Of a DNA stretch of 64,000 bases, positions 55,615 through 64,000 are shown one piece after another. The notes beneath the pieces were generated by a model, which was not told the DNA's origin, ran no database searches, and saw only the letters and a program-made list of their open reading frames with translations. A program made the position numbers and the translations under genes. The stretch is from Thermococcus sp. (GTDB lineage: Archaea > Methanobacteriota_B > Thermococci > Thermococcales > Thermococcaceae): assembly GCF_027011145.1 (NCBI RefSeq), contig NZ_JALVAO010000050.1, positions 48,036 through 112,035 of the forward strand, read 5' to 3'. The first letter of the stretch is position 1. Each line of letters starts with the position of its first letter.

Positions 55615-56410
55615 AACCGGCGACCTTAACTGCATCGAGGGTTTCCCCGACGTCATGGGTTCTCACTATATTGGCCCCTTTCAGAACCGCTATTGCAGTC
55701 GCTGAGAGACTTCCAGCCAATCTCTCGGAGGGGTCCTTTCTGCCAGTTATTGCCCCTATGAAGGATTTACGGGAAACGCCGACTAAAATTGGCCTTCCGA
55801 GAGATTTTAAAAGGTTGAGGTTCGCTATCACCCTTGAGTCCCACTCATACCACGGGGGGTAATCCGGTCTGAGAAAACCTATCGCAGGGTCCACTGCTAT
55901 GTCTTCAACACCGTGCTCACTGGCTATAACGAGGCTCTCCTGAAGGAATTCAATCACCGTCCTTACGGGGTCGAGGAAGTCCTTAACCTCACCGTGGGCG
56001 CAAAGAACGACCGGAGCGCTGTATTCGGAGGCGACCTTTGGCATCTCCGGGTCGCCCTTGAAACCGGTAACGTCGTTGATTATATCCGCTCCGGCCTTCA
56101 GAGCTTCCTCGGCGACCCTTGCGCTCGTCGTGTCTATGCTCACCGGAACGTCCACCGCGTCCTTAATGATTTTAACTGCCCAGATGGCTCTCTTTATCTC
56201 CTCCTCCAGTGGAATCTGCGTCTCAAGGTAAGGGGCCGTGGACTTGGCACCCACGTCTATGAAACTCGCTCCCTCTTCAACCATCTTGACTGCCGTTTCG
56301 GCTAGGGCCTTTTCGTCGTTCCTCACGCTCCCCTTGTAAAAGCTCTCGGGGGAGACGTTTATGACGCCCATTATCCTCGGTTCGTTGAGCTCAACTCCCG
56401 CAAACTTCAT
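55592..56410 (-). CDS. FolP-like dihydropteroate synthase-family protein
   Basis: A 272-residue TIM-barrel protein of the dihydropteroate synthase family. The N-terminal MGVINVSPESFYKG, the FIDVGAKSTAP loop, SIDTTSARV, IINDVTGF and VGVSRKSFIG are the expected pterin/pABA motifs. In Thermococcales a methanopterin-type cofactor is made from beta-RFAP, so the true substrate may differ from folate. ATG 56410 is used. The divergent beta-RFAP synthase gene lies 55 nt away, strengthening the pterin link. Confidence 0.9.
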   Translation of the reverse strand: MKFAGVELNEPRIMGVINVSPESFYKGSVRNDEKALAETAVKMVEEGASFIDVGAKSTAPYLETQIPLEEEIKRAIWAVKIIKDAVDVPVSIDTTSARVAEEALKAGADIINDVTGFKGDPEMPKVASEYSAPVVLCAHGEVKDFLDPVRTVIEFLQESLVIASEHGVEDIAVDPAIGFLRPDYPPWYEWDSRVIANLNLLKSLGRPILVGVSRKSFIGAITGRKDPSERLAGSLSATAIAVLKGANIVRTHDVGETLDAVKVAGFMKRFAP

Positions 56411-56465
56411 GAGCATCCCCGAATAGATTTAGGAGTTGGGATAAAAAGACTTCGAGGTGGTGACC

Positions 56466-57434
56466 TTGATAATCAGAACACCAAAGAGGCTTCATCTCGG
56501 CCTCATAGACCCAACAGGGAGCCTTGGGAGGCGTTTCGGAAGCCTCGGCGTTGCCCTCGAAGGAGGTTATGAGGTTAAGGTACTTCCCTCGGAGAAGCTT
56601 GAGGTTAAGGCCGAAGGAGAGGACAGGGAAACGGTGGAGAGAACCGTGGAAACTATGAATTCAGCGTTTGAAACCGGAACCGGCTATTTCATTGAGGTCA
56701 GGAAAGCAATTCCAAGGCACGTTGGCCTCGGCTCGACAACGCAGTTGAGCCTGGCCGTTGGCACGGGCATAGCGAAACTGAACGGGATTAACATCTCCAT
56801 CGAGAGACTCGCGAAAACACTAGGGAGGGGAAAGAACAGCGGGGCAGGAATTTACGCCTTCGCCTACGGAGGGTTCGTTCTGGACGGAGGAGTCGCGAAT
56901 GGAGTTCCACCGCTCGTGATAAGGGAGGACTTCCCCGATGAGTGGGCGTTCCTTCTGGTCACGCCGGAAGTTAAGCGCGGTCTCGACGAGGAAGAGGAAA
57001 AGCCGATAATGGAAAGGGCTTTCGGTAGCGTTGAAGTCGCAAGGGAGATAAGTCACCGTATTCTGCTTGGACTGCTTCCGGCCTTGAAGGAGAGGAATAT
57101 CAGGGGGTTCGGTAAACACCTCTCGGCTATCCAGAGACTCGTTGGGAGACACTTCTCGGAGTTCCAGGGGGGAGAGTTCAGGGAAGACGTTAAGCTAATC
57201 CTTGACTGGCTGGAAAAGAAGACATACGGAGCCGGACAGAGTAGCTGGGGCCCGACGGTTTATGGTCTCGTTCTGAAATCGGAGTATCAGTTGCTTTCAG
57301 CAGAGATAATCGATTACTTGAGGGAGCATGGCTTAAAAGCGAAGGTTGAACTCGGAAGGCCGAGGAACAGGGGAGCGGAGATAATAAGGGAGAACGCCTT
57401 CCTGGAAAGGCTCATAAGGAGTGTTGCTCAATGA
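56466..57434 (+). CDS. Beta-RFAP synthase (methanopterin-type cofactor synthesis)
   Basis: A 322-residue GHMP-kinase-like enzyme making beta-ribofuranosylaminobenzene 5'-phosphate from pABA or 4-hydroxybenzoate and PRPP, the first dedicated step toward methanopterin-type pterins. The start RTPKRLHLGLIDPTG and PRHVGLGSTTQLSLAVG (GHMP-type loop) are family signatures. A GAGGTGGTGA site at 56454-56463 favours TTG 56466 over the GTG at 56457. It overlaps the AGOG gene by 4 nt and is divergent from the FolP-like gene. Confidence 0.9.
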   Translation: MIIRTPKRLHLGLIDPTGSLGRRFGSLGVALEGGYEVKVLPSEKLEVKAEGEDRETVERTVETMNSAFETGTGYFIEVRKAIPRHVGLGSTTQLSLAVGTGIAKLNGINISIERLAKTLGRGKNSGAGIYAFAYGGFVLDGGVANGVPPLVIREDFPDEWAFLLVTPEVKRGLDEEEEKPIMERAFGSVEVAREISHRILLGLLPALKERNIRGFGKHLSAIQRLVGRHFSEFQGGEFREDVKLILDWLEKKTYGAGQSSWGPTVYGLVLKSEYQLLSAEIIDYLREHGLKAKVELGRPRNRGAEIIRENAFLERLIRSVAQ

Positions 57435-58222
57435 CCCTCGACCGCTTTATTCGGGTGAAATACAGAGAGAATACGGAAAAGGTTGAGAGGCTTGTCGAAA
57501 TCCTGAAGGAGCTCGGCCTTGATTGCGCCCAGACCATCGAGGAGAGAGTAGATTTACAGTTCGACGCGCTGAAGAACCTGCATGAGAACCTAAAGAACGA
57601 TGAGCTCTTTATTAAACTCGTCATCGCCAATTCTCTCGTCAGTTATCAGCTCACCGGTAAAGGGGAGGACTGGTGGTGGGAATTTTCCAGACACTTCTCA
57701 GATAATCCGCCGGTAGAAAGCATTGCGAAGGCCTACGCTGGTTTTCTGCCTTCGTCGAAGACGAACCGAAGACTCGTGAGTGGGAAAATCAGAAGGATAG
57801 AAAAGGTTGAGCCGTTCCTAAATTCCCTTTCCCTTGATGATTTGAGGAACTACTATTTCAACGGCATGGAGAGGCTTAGGGACGAACTGGCAAAAGCCCT
57901 GAATTCAAAGAGGAGCGCGAAAACCATAGTCTTTGCCGTGAAGATGTTCGGCTATGCAGGGAGGATAGCCTTCGGTGAATTCGTGCCCTACCCGATGAGC
58001 ATCGAGATTCCCGATGACGTCAGGATAAACGCTTACACCAAACGGTTCACGAACGAACCCCCGGTAAGCTTCTGGAACAGAATAGCGGAAATTACTGGAA
58101 TTCCTCCGCTACACATAGATTCTATACTGTGGCCGGTCCTTGGTGGGAAGGAGGAAGTCATTGAAAGATTGAAGAAATACTGTCCCAAAGCCAACCTCGT
58201 TCTCGAACTTAGAGGACTCTAA
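57431..58222 (+). CDS. AGOG, archaeal 8-oxoguanine DNA glycosylase/lyase
   Basis: A 263-residue HhH-GPD-type archaeal 8-oxoG glycosylase. The catalytic-Lys region is SAKTIVFAVKMFGYAGR (Lys about 164) with the downstream acidic pair in EIPDDVRI (D195/D196). This spacing and the N-terminal helical domain match AGOG. It removes 8-oxoguanine from DNA and cuts the backbone. ATG 57431 overlaps the beta-RFAP synthase stop by 4 nt. Confidence 0.9.
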   Translation: MTLDRFIRVKYRENTEKVERLVEILKELGLDCAQTIEERVDLQFDALKNLHENLKNDELFIKLVIANSLVSYQLTGKGEDWWWEFSRHFSDNPPVESIAKAYAGFLPSSKTNRRLVSGKIRRIEKVEPFLNSLSLDDLRNYYFNGMERLRDELAKALNSKRSAKTIVFAVKMFGYAGRIAFGEFVPYPMSIEIPDDVRINAYTKRFTNEPPVSFWNRIAEITGIPPLHIDSILWPVLGGKEEVIERLKKYCPKANLVLELRGL

Positions 58223-58242
58223 TCCTATTCCTACTTTAATGA

Positions 58243-58255
58243 CAAAATTTTTATA
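58243..58255 (+). promoter_or_regulatory. TATA box for the ABC-2 exporter operon
   Basis: AAAATTTTTATAC, 32-44 nt before ATG 58287. Confidence 0.5.
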
Positions 58256-58286
58256 CTTCTTGCCTTAGTTTGCAGGGGTGAATACG

Positions 58287-59177
58287 ATGCTCTGGGGATT
58301 TAAGCTTGAGTTCATGAAAGGAATCAGAACAAAGAAGCTGTGGGCTGTAATGGTGATAATAATCGCCCTGTACATTCCCGACTTCTATTACATGAAGCGG
58401 GTGGGAGTCACAAACGAACTCCAAGCAATAGCCGAGATAATAAACTTCTCAAGCAAAACTGCCCTCTTTTTCCTTGGAATCCTTGCGATAATCTTTGGGG
58501 CAGGGGCAATAAACAAAGAAATTGAGGATGGAACAATTCGTATAGCCCTCAGCAAGAGCGTGACGAGACTGGGCTATATCGTTGGCAAGTATCTAGGCCA
58601 CATTGTTGTCTTTGGTTTGGCTCTTCTCATTACAAGCTTTGTAACCCTGGCTGGCCTTCAGTGGGTTGGTGTTTCCGTTTCAAAGATAACCTCAGACGTC
58701 TTTCTGCTCAATCTGTTGCTCCTTCTGGTTATGCTGGAGTTCTTGGCGATTGGATACATAATCTCGACCTTCATCAGGTCATCGGGAACGTCCCTTGGCG
58801 TCGCATTGGGTGTGTTTTTCCTGCTTTACATATTCATCCCATCGTTTGTGGCGTACAGGATGTCCACAAACATCCCAAGCAACTTAACCGTAACGGAATA
58901 CAACAACTACAAGGCAGAATACTACACCAAATATCTCTTTTATTCCCCTAACGCCCAGTTCATAGTAATACTTGATGCCGTCAACAACTACAAAAAGGTC
59001 ACCAAAACTATCGAAATCAATGGAGGGACTCACAAGTTTCCACAGTACATCCCTGAATACGCAGGAATCAAGAATGCCATAAAGAAGAGAAGCATAAATG
59101 TTCTGTTGCTGGTTGTAATGACCCTCGTCTACCTCGGCATCGCGACCTGGCGCTTCCTTCGTATGGATTTGAGGTGA
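58287..59177 (+). CDS. ABC-2 type transporter permease
   Basis: A 296-residue permease with six helices of the ABC-2 family. The start LEFMKGIRTKKLWAVMVIII and the first-loop segment EIEDGTIRIALSKSVTRLGYIVGKYLG are typical. It works with the ATPase encoded 5 nt downstream. The substrate is unknown. ATG 58287 is preceded by GGGGTGAATACG. Confidence 0.88.
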   Translation: MLWGFKLEFMKGIRTKKLWAVMVIIIALYIPDFYYMKRVGVTNELQAIAEIINFSSKTALFFLGILAIIFGAGAINKEIEDGTIRIALSKSVTRLGYIVGKYLGHIVVFGLALLITSFVTLAGLQWVGVSVSKITSDVFLLNLLLLLVMLEFLAIGYIISTFIRSSGTSLGVALGVFFLLYIFIPSFVAYRMSTNIPSNLTVTEYNNYKAEYYTKYLFYSPNAQFIVILDAVNNYKKVTKTIEINGGTHKFPQYIPEYAGIKNAIKKRSINVLLLVVMTLVYLGIATWRFLRMDLR

Positions 59178-59182
59178 TGGTG

Positions 59183-60100
59183 ATGATTGTGGTTGAGAAT
59201 CTTGTCAAGACTTACAAGGATGTCAGGGCCTTAGACGGGCTCAACCTCAAAGTCCCGAGGGGAGTGGTTTACGGCTTCCTCGGGCCGAATGGCGCTGGCA
59301 AGAGCACGACAATCCTAAGCTTACTCGGCCTGGTCTTTCCCCAAAAGGGAAGGATAGAACTCCTCGGCGAGGAAGTCTTCAGGAACGGAAAGTTCGATGA
59401 GAAAAAGCTCGTCGAGGCTAAAGCCAGAATCGGTTACATGCCGGAGCACGCTACCCTCTGGGAATTCTTAACTCCAGTCCAAACCCTCGACATTATCGCT
59501 GACGCCTTCAGAATTCCAAAGGCCGAGAAGGAAAGGAGGATTAACGAGCTTCTCGACATGGTTGGACTCAAGGACGTTAGGAACAAGAAGGTTGGCAAGT
59601 TCTCTAAAGGAATGCGCCAGAGGCTTCTCCTCGCTCAGGCGTTAATCAACGACCCGGAGCTTTTAATCCTCGACGAGCCCATGACGGGCCTCGACCCAAA
59701 GGGCATCGCCGAGTTCAAGGAGGTCATTAGAGAGCAGAGAAAGGCTGGAAAAACCGTCTTCTTCTCGAGTCATATTCTGGCCCACGTTGAGGAGGTCTGT
59801 GATACGGTGGGTGTTATTGTTAAGGGCAGGCTAATCCTTGAGGACAGCATTGAGAACATAAAGCGTGAATTCCTGAGGAAGGCCGGTTACACGATTATCA
59901 TTGAGACCAATAAGCCGGTTGACTGGAGTTCCGCTAAGTGGAGCGTGACTCCCCTCGGTGGGAACAAGTATCGCGTCGTTGCCCCGGATGACATAAGGGA
60001 AGAGTTGCACGACTTCGTGGCTTCTCAAGGGGCAAAAATCCTGACGATGCAGGTGAAGGAGCCAAGCTTGGAAGAGATATTCCTAAAACTCGTAGAGTAG
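59183..60100 (+). CDS. ABC-2 type transporter ATPase
   Basis: A 305-residue ATPase. Walker A is GPNGAGKST (residues ~38-46), the signature FSKGMRQRL, Walker B LLILDEPMTGLDP, and the H-loop FSSHILAH. The C-terminal ~80 residues are the extra domain of CcmA/DrrA-type exporters. It follows the permease gene by 5 nt with GAGGTGAT before ATG 59183. Confidence 0.93.
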   Translation: MIVVENLVKTYKDVRALDGLNLKVPRGVVYGFLGPNGAGKSTTILSLLGLVFPQKGRIELLGEEVFRNGKFDEKKLVEAKARIGYMPEHATLWEFLTPVQTLDIIADAFRIPKAEKERRINELLDMVGLKDVRNKKVGKFSKGMRQRLLLAQALINDPELLILDEPMTGLDPKGIAEFKEVIREQRKAGKTVFFSSHILAHVEEVCDTVGVIVKGRLILEDSIENIKREFLRKAGYTIIIETNKPVDWSSAKWSVTPLGGNKYRVVAPDDIREELHDFVASQGAKILTMQVKEPSLEEIFLKLVE

Positions 60101-60101
60101 C

Positions 60102-60126
60102 TCATTTTATTTTCAAACTTCTCAAT
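60102..60126 (+). terminator. T-rich terminator-like tract after the ABC operon
   Basis: TCATTTTATTTTC and a further TTTT run lie just after the ATPase stop; oligo-T is sufficient for termination in Thermococcus. Confidence 0.35.
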
Positions 60127-60182
60127 TTTGTTCAGTAAACTTTTTAGGTTTGAACTTAAAATCCGAATGGGTGTTGAACTGA

Positions 60183-60770
60183 ATGCTACTTCCAATGCAC
60201 ATATTTGTGGCTTATCTCATAGGGCTTTGGAGGAACTGGAACCGAAAACTCCTCGGGTTATTTGTAATAGCGAATTCTGCCCCTGACTACAGCTTTATCC
60301 AGATGTTGCTCATGGAGGGTGACTTCACCCGAACCTTCTTCAACCACGGCTTTGTCTCCTTCTTTTACATGATACCGTTTGGTTTCCTCGGGATAATCGG
60401 AAACGGACTCCACCTTATCGCCGATGTTTTCACCGGGGGAATACCCTTCCTGCCTAACGGCATCTGGTACGGGTTTCCGAGGGTTGGGTGGCACTTCTGG
60501 GGGAAGTTCATACTCGTCCCATGGGAGGTTCCAATAGCGGTTGCTGGAGTTTATGCTGTCTACAAACTCGGGTGGGAGAAAGTGGCGTATTCGCTATTGG
60601 CGTTCCTTCTGGGGTATGGAGTCTTTATAGCGCTAAGCCCTGTGTACCTAATAAACCCCTACCTCTCAACGGCCCTGAGTTTCATAGTCCTCTGGTATCT
60701 CTACGATAGAATTGAGGTGATTGACGTTCTTGAAGCGAAAATTTTGGGAGTGAGAAAAGCTAAAGCCTAG
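60183..60770 (+). CDS. YdjM/DUF457-like membrane hydrolase-type protein
   Basis: A 195-residue, about five-helix membrane protein. It starts [11 protein letters not shown] and contains NSAPDYSF, an H in FFNHGFVSF and [21 protein letters not shown], a pattern of His and Asp typical of the YdjM/DUF457 predicted membrane-bound metal-dependent hydrolases. Activity is unproven. ATG 60183 is used; ATG 60195 is an alternative. Convergent overlap with the UbiD-family gene is 11 nt. Confidence 0.75.
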   Translation: MLLPMHIFVAYLIGLWRNWNRKLLGLFVIANSAPDYSFIQMLLMEGDFTRTFFNHGFVSFFYMIPFGFLGIIGNGLHLIADVFTGGIPFLPNGIWYGFPRVGWHFWGKFILVPWEVPIAVAGVYAVYKLGWEKVAYSLLAFLLGYGVFIALSPVYLINPYLSTALSFIVLWYLYDRIEVIDVLEAKILGVRKAKA

Positions 60771-62025
60771 CTTTCTCAAACTCCTCCTTTCTATCGAGAG
60801 GTTTCGTCGCGTCAATTCCCCACTTGGCGGTTAAGCTCCTCGTTGCTGAGGGGTCTAGAGAGCTCCCCCTGGCGTTTGGAATCACCACGAGGTCTTTATC
60901 GGCCTGGAAGCGCGTGGCTATCGCCCACTCGACTTCCCTGTCGTCGTAGATGTCTATGTCCTCATCAACCACAACCACGTGCTTCAGGCTTGGATGCCCT
61001 GCAAATGCCGCCAAGATTGCGTTCTTGCCGTCACCGTCGTGCTGTTTTGTTATTGAAACGACGGCGTGAAGCCACATCGCTCCGCCTTCTGTTAGGCGAA
61101 CGCCGTGAACCTTTGGAACGACGCGCTTGACGCTCGCATAAATCTGTGGCTCCTTTGGAAGGCCCATCAGCATGAAGTGTTCGTAGCCTCCGGGAAGAAG
61201 GGCATGAAAGACCGGCTTGTCAACGTGATACATTCTCTCGAAAACAACGAGGGGTTGCTTCCTCACATGGTCGTAGGTACCCGTTATGTCCACGAAGGGG
61301 CCTTCATCAACGAGCTCAGGGGTTATCTTGGCCTCAAAGACGAACTCGCTCTCGACGGGAACCGGAATTCCTCCAAGTTCCACCACATCTATAGGTTTGC
61401 CGAAGGAAATCTCGCTAATCTTGCTTGCTATTTCAAGCTCGCTTATTCCATAGGCCGTACTCGTCGCTCCAGCTAAGAGGAGGTGAACGGGGTTGCCAAC
61501 GACTATTCTAACCTCGAGTTCCTCGCCTCTCTTGGCTTTCTCCTTCCACATCGCGTAGAGGTGCCGCGGGACGAGCCTGATAGCGACGGTCGTCTCATCC
61601 CGGACCATCATTCTGTGGAACGACATATTGACGAAACCGTTCTCGTCTTTAGCTATGACCATCGCCGAGGTGAAGTAGGGCCCCCCGTCTTTCGGATAGT
61701 ACTTTGGAATCGGGAGCTCAAGGAGGGAAAAGTCCCGCGTGGAGTTCTTCATGAAGGGAGCATTCTCGGTCTTTCTGTAAGGGGAGGGATTTTCCATCGC
61801 TTCCGCCATTAAATGAATAAGCTCCTCCTTCTTCGTTCTGAGGAAGCTTGCTATTCTCTCCCTCGTGCTCCATATATTGCCGGCAACCCTCCAGCCGTCC
61901 ACGTCCGTGAAGAGAACGGGTCTGTCCCTGTATCTGGTAAGGTAGCGGGTAATTTCAAGTTCCTTGTTCACGGGTTTATCTATGACAATCAGGTCGTCGA
62001 AGGTTTGAAGAATCTCCGTCAGCAT
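60760..62025 (-). CDS. UbiD-family decarboxylase (candidate anhydromevalonate phosphate decarboxylase)
   Basis: A 421-residue UbiD-family enzyme depending on prenylated flavin. [24 protein letters not shown] and [29 protein letters not shown] carry the family's Arg, Glu and Asp/Glu catalytic residues (the E/D-x-x-x-GPFVD region). In archaea that use the modified mevalonate pathway, such a UbiD-family protein decarboxylates trans-anhydromevalonate 5-phosphate; that assignment fits but is inferred. The flavin prenyltransferase partner UbiX is not in the window. ATG 62025 is preceded by AAGGTGATACC. Confidence 0.82.
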   Translation of the reverse strand: MLTEILQTFDDLIVIDKPVNKELEITRYLTRYRDRPVLFTDVDGWRVAGNIWSTRERIASFLRTKKEELIHLMAEAMENPSPYRKTENAPFMKNSTRDFSLLELPIPKYYPKDGGPYFTSAMVIAKDENGFVNMSFHRMMVRDETTVAIRLVPRHLYAMWKEKAKRGEELEVRIVVGNPVHLLLAGATSTAYGISELEIASKISEISFGKPIDVVELGGIPVPVESEFVFEAKITPELVDEGPFVDITGTYDHVRKQPLVVFERMYHVDKPVFHALLPGGYEHFMLMGLPKEPQIYASVKRVVPKVHGVRLTEGGAMWLHAVVSITKQHDGDGKNAILAAFAGHPSLKHVVVVDEDIDIYDDREVEWAIATRFQADKDLVVIPNARGSSLDPSATRSLTAKWGIDATKPLDRKEEFEKARL

Positions 62026-62092
62026 GGTATCACCTTAGGCTTTTGTTCCAAAAGGTCTATAAAGCCTTTTTCCAGACCTGCTTTGATTGGCC

Positions 62093-63478
62093 ATGCCTAT
62101 GGTTGTCCTCAGGATTCCCGAGGGCTCTGCACTGGTGAAAATTGAGAAGGCAGAACCCAGCGTCTACTTTAAAATCTACGATTTGCTCAGCTACAAAAAG
62201 GACTACGGCAAATGGGAGAAACCTGAAAGCCTCTACGACCCCTACGAAAAGACCTTTCCGGTGGGATTGTTACCTAGAGTCAAAAAGTTCCTCAACAGTA
62301 AGGGCTACCGGGTACGGGTGAAGGATGAAAGGCAAGTTCGCGGTGTTAAGCTAAACTCAAGCTGGAACGAGAACTACGAACTCAGACGGTATCAGAGAAG
62401 AGCGGTGAAAAAGGCCCTCAAAGAAAAAATGGGTGTTCTTGCCCTCCCGGTGGGGAGCGGAAAGACCGTTGTTGGGCTGAGGATTATTCACGAACTCGAC
62501 CTCTCTGCACTCATAGTGGTGCACACAAAGGAGTTACTCTACCAGTGGGCGGAAAAGGTTGAGGAACTGCTCGGTGTTAAGGCTGGAATTGTTGGTGACA
62601 ACAAGTGGAACGAGGAAAACGTAACCGTCGCGATGATACAGACGCTCCTGTCGAGGGGCGTTGATAAGCTTAAGAACGACTACGCCGTGGTCATGTTCGA
62701 CGAGTGCCACAGGACTTCTGCAGCTGAGAAGTTCTACCAGCTGGGAATTTCCCTCCCGCAGGTCTACCGCTTCGGCCTCTCGGCAACACCGTGGAGAAGG
62801 GTTAGAGGGGAAGAAATAAAGATTGAGGCCGTCGTTGGCCCGGTAATCTACGAGGTAAAGGCCGAAGACCTCATCAGGGAGGGCTTCCTCGCAAAACCCC
62901 GCTTTGAGGTGATAACCTACGAGTCGAGCATGCCGTCCTTCAGCGAGCGCTACAAGGAACTCTATGAGGATGTTGTCATGAACAACGACGAGAGGAACAG
63001 GGCGATAGTCCTGAAGGCAAAGGAGCTCGTTAGAAAGGGCCACCGCGTCCTCATAGACGTGAAGCGCATCGAACACGGTAGAATCTTGAAGGAGATGCTC
63101 GAAAAGGAGGGGATTCGGGCGGAGTTCCTGAGTTCAAAGAGCCCCAACAGGTGGGAAATCCTGGAGGCCTTCAAGAACGGCGAAATTCCGGTTCTAATTT
63201 CTACTCTTCTCAAGGAGGGTGTGGACATACCTGAGATTTCTGCAATAATCCTAGCAGGCGGTGGGAAGAGTGACATAATGACGATACAGACCATAGGCAG
63301 GGCTCTGAGGCCGAAGAAGGGCATGAGAGCCGTTATAGTTGACGTTGCAGACGACGACCCGCTCCTCTACACGCACTTTATAGAGAGGCAGAAGGCTTTG
63401 AAGCAGTACTACGGCAAATACTACGACAGGGAATCAAAGCTCAACGAGGCAGTCTCCAAAAAGCGCCGCTCTGGTTAA
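62093..63478 (+). CDS. XPB/Rad25-like superfamily 2 helicase
   Basis: A 461-residue SF2 helicase. Residues 1-95 form an N-terminal domain; Walker A is PVGSGKT (119-125), motif II is DECH (203-206), motif III SATPWR, and motif VI QTIGRALRPKKG. The overall layout fits archaeal XPB (COG1061). Archaeal XPB commonly pairs with the nuclease Bax1, but no such gene is adjacent. ATG 62093 is chosen; TTG 62087 and ATG 62099 are alternatives and none has a clear ribosome site. It overlaps the convergent truA by 45 nt. Confidence 0.88.
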   Translation: MPMVVLRIPEGSALVKIEKAEPSVYFKIYDLLSYKKDYGKWEKPESLYDPYEKTFPVGLLPRVKKFLNSKGYRVRVKDERQVRGVKLNSSWNENYELRRYQRRAVKKALKEKMGVLALPVGSGKTVVGLRIIHELDLSALIVVHTKELLYQWAEKVEELLGVKAGIVGDNKWNEENVTVAMIQTLLSRGVDKLKNDYAVVMFDECHRTSAAEKFYQLGISLPQVYRFGLSATPWRRVRGEEIKIEAVVGPVIYEVKAEDLIREGFLAKPRFEVITYESSMPSFSERYKELYEDVVMNNDERNRAIVLKAKELVRKGHRVLIDVKRIEHGRILKEMLEKEGIRAEFLSSKSPNRWEILEAFKNGEIPVLISTLLKEGVDIPEISAIILAGGGKSDIMTIQTIGRALRPKKGMRAVIVDVADDDPLLYTHFIERQKALKQYYGKYYDRESKLNEAVSKKRRSG

Positions 63479-64000
63479 AGCCCTCGAGTAGCGTTCAAAG
63501 AGGTCTCTTTTGGCCTTGGCAAGGCCTCTGTCATCGGTTTTAAACTTAATCCCGGGATACTCTATGTGCCACAGCACGAGGTTCTCGGGAGGGGCGGGAG
63601 GGACTTTCTTCCTGTACTTTCCGGATAGCATCTCACGGATTTCCTCAGGTTCGAGGAGTCCAAGCCCGCAGAATCGGAGCGCATTGACGATTCTCCTGAC
63701 CATCTCCCAGAGGAAGCTTTTACCGGTAACCTCTATGACGTAGTAACCGTTCCGGGGAAGAACCCGAAGCGAGCTCACCTCTCTAACGGGGTCCCTCCCC
63801 GGTTCGAGCCTCGCGAAGGCCGAGAAGTCATGGGTTCCCTCGAATAGTCTGGCGCACTCAAGAACCCTCTCAAGGTCAAAGCCCTCGTTCACAAGGTAGT
63901 AGCGGTAGGTCTTTGACCTCGCCCAGAACCGGGGATGGAACTCCTCGGGGACTTCGGAAACACCGAGAACCCATACATCCCGTAGGTGATGGTTTAAAAC
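63434..64000 (-). CDS. truA: tRNA pseudouridine synthase A (5' partial)
   Basis: The C-terminal ~189 residues of TruA, which makes pseudouridine at positions 38-40 of the anticodon stem-loop. The frame continues without a break to the window edge: translation before the GTG at 63892 gives FHPRFWARSKTYRYYLV, a TruA motif, so the short version starting there is an artefact. Later signatures are THDFSAFAR, VIEVTGKSFLWEMVRRIV and GLLEPEEIREML. The catalytic Asp lies upstream, outside the window. It overlaps the helicase gene by 45 nt. Confidence 0.93.
   Translation of the reverse strand, partial: VLNHHLRDVWVLGVSEVPEEFHPRFWARSKTYRYYLVNEGFDLERVLECARLFEGTHDFSAFARLEPGRDPVREVSSLRVLPRNGYYVIEVTGKSFLWEMVRRIVNALRFCGLGLLEPEEIREMLSGKYRKKVPPAPPENLVLWHIEYPGIKFKTDDRGLAKAKRDLFERYSRALTRAALFGDCLVEL

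Noticed and set aside
63434..63892. A complete short pseudouridine synthase starting at the GTG at 63892
   Set aside because: The frame continues upstream to the window edge with TruA-like residues (ARSKTYRYY), so it is a cut-off longer gene and the GTG is internal.

Overview
The window is a stretch of a hyperthermophilic euryarchaeal chromosome, almost certainly a Thermococcus or close relative (Thermococcales). The diagnostic content is an Mbx/Mbs-type respiratory complex operon, the TBP-interacting proteins TIP26 and TIP49, archaeal S8e, Csl4, RpoL, Hjc, AGOG, a class II tRNA-Ser(CGA), an M42/TET-type peptidase, and Thermococcales-restricted families (DUF835, DUF257-like). Signals are archaeal: TATA boxes about 25 nt before predicted transcript starts, GGTG/GGAGGTG ribosome binding sites, and many 4-nt ATGA/GTGA gene overlaps. 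Gene density is very high. The only long stretch without a gene is 25254-25865.

Layout. (1) 1-8877: the membrane-bound sulfane reductase operon mbxCDFGHH'MJKLN, its 5' end cut by the window. MbxL keeps only two of the four [NiFe] cysteines, which separates it from Mbh hydrogenase. (2) 8886-10800: a class III aminotransferase-fold enzyme (probable amino acid racemase) divergent from an Lrp/AsnC regulator. (3) 10820-13209: a redox island with a membrane protein carrying two HX13H pairs, a CPYC thioredoxin-fold protein, a CcdA-like electron carrier and a CPHC lipoprotein. (4) 13316-17669: a helical-repeat protein, SemiSWEET, PEBP, then a tight DUF2284 / CARF-like / PIN nuclease operon, then membrane and lipoprotein genes. 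(5) 17726-25253: TIP49, two zinc-ribbon membrane proteins, QueE and several secreted or hypothetical genes. (6) 25254-25865: a gap with a GC-rich structured element behind a TATA box (candidate ncRNA) and a hairpin-rich AT-rich tract. (7) 25866-36409: DUF357, UPF0212, PyrG, S8e, NOG1-like GTPase, MBL enzyme, UppP-like, GlmU, DUF835, a four-CBS protein with an HPF-like tail, tRNA-Ser. (8) 36522-49491: MetAP, TrkH, EcfA-like ATPase, CYTH, archaemetzincin, M42 peptidase, a large secreted protein, Hjc, gamma-carbonic anhydrase-like, UppS, TIP26, DUF257-like, ThrRS. (9) 49603-51500: csl4-DUF2067-rpoL-RNase III-like. (10) 51497-64000: SppA/PerM cluster, a pterin pair (FolP-like and beta-RFAP synthase), AGOG, an ABC-2 exporter, UbiD-family decarboxylase, XPB-like helicase and the 3' part of truA.

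How the parts fit. The Mbx operon is the energy-conserving sulfur-respiration module: ferredoxin oxidation at MbxN/J/L drives ion translocation through MbxM, H, H' and the Mrp-like subunits. Several genes serve polyprenyl and isoprenoid chemistry (UppS, UppP-like, UbiD-family), pterin synthesis (FolP-like, beta-RFAP synthase, the MBL enzyme) and information processing. The candidates I consider most novel are the CARF-like/PIN pair (15217-16693), the HX13H protein in an organism group not known to use heme, the structured element near 25370-25460, the CBS/HPF-like fusion, and an RNase III-fold protein lacking one catalytic acidic residue next to rpoL. No search or structure prediction was run. 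Family calls rest on reading motifs and recalled family knowledge.
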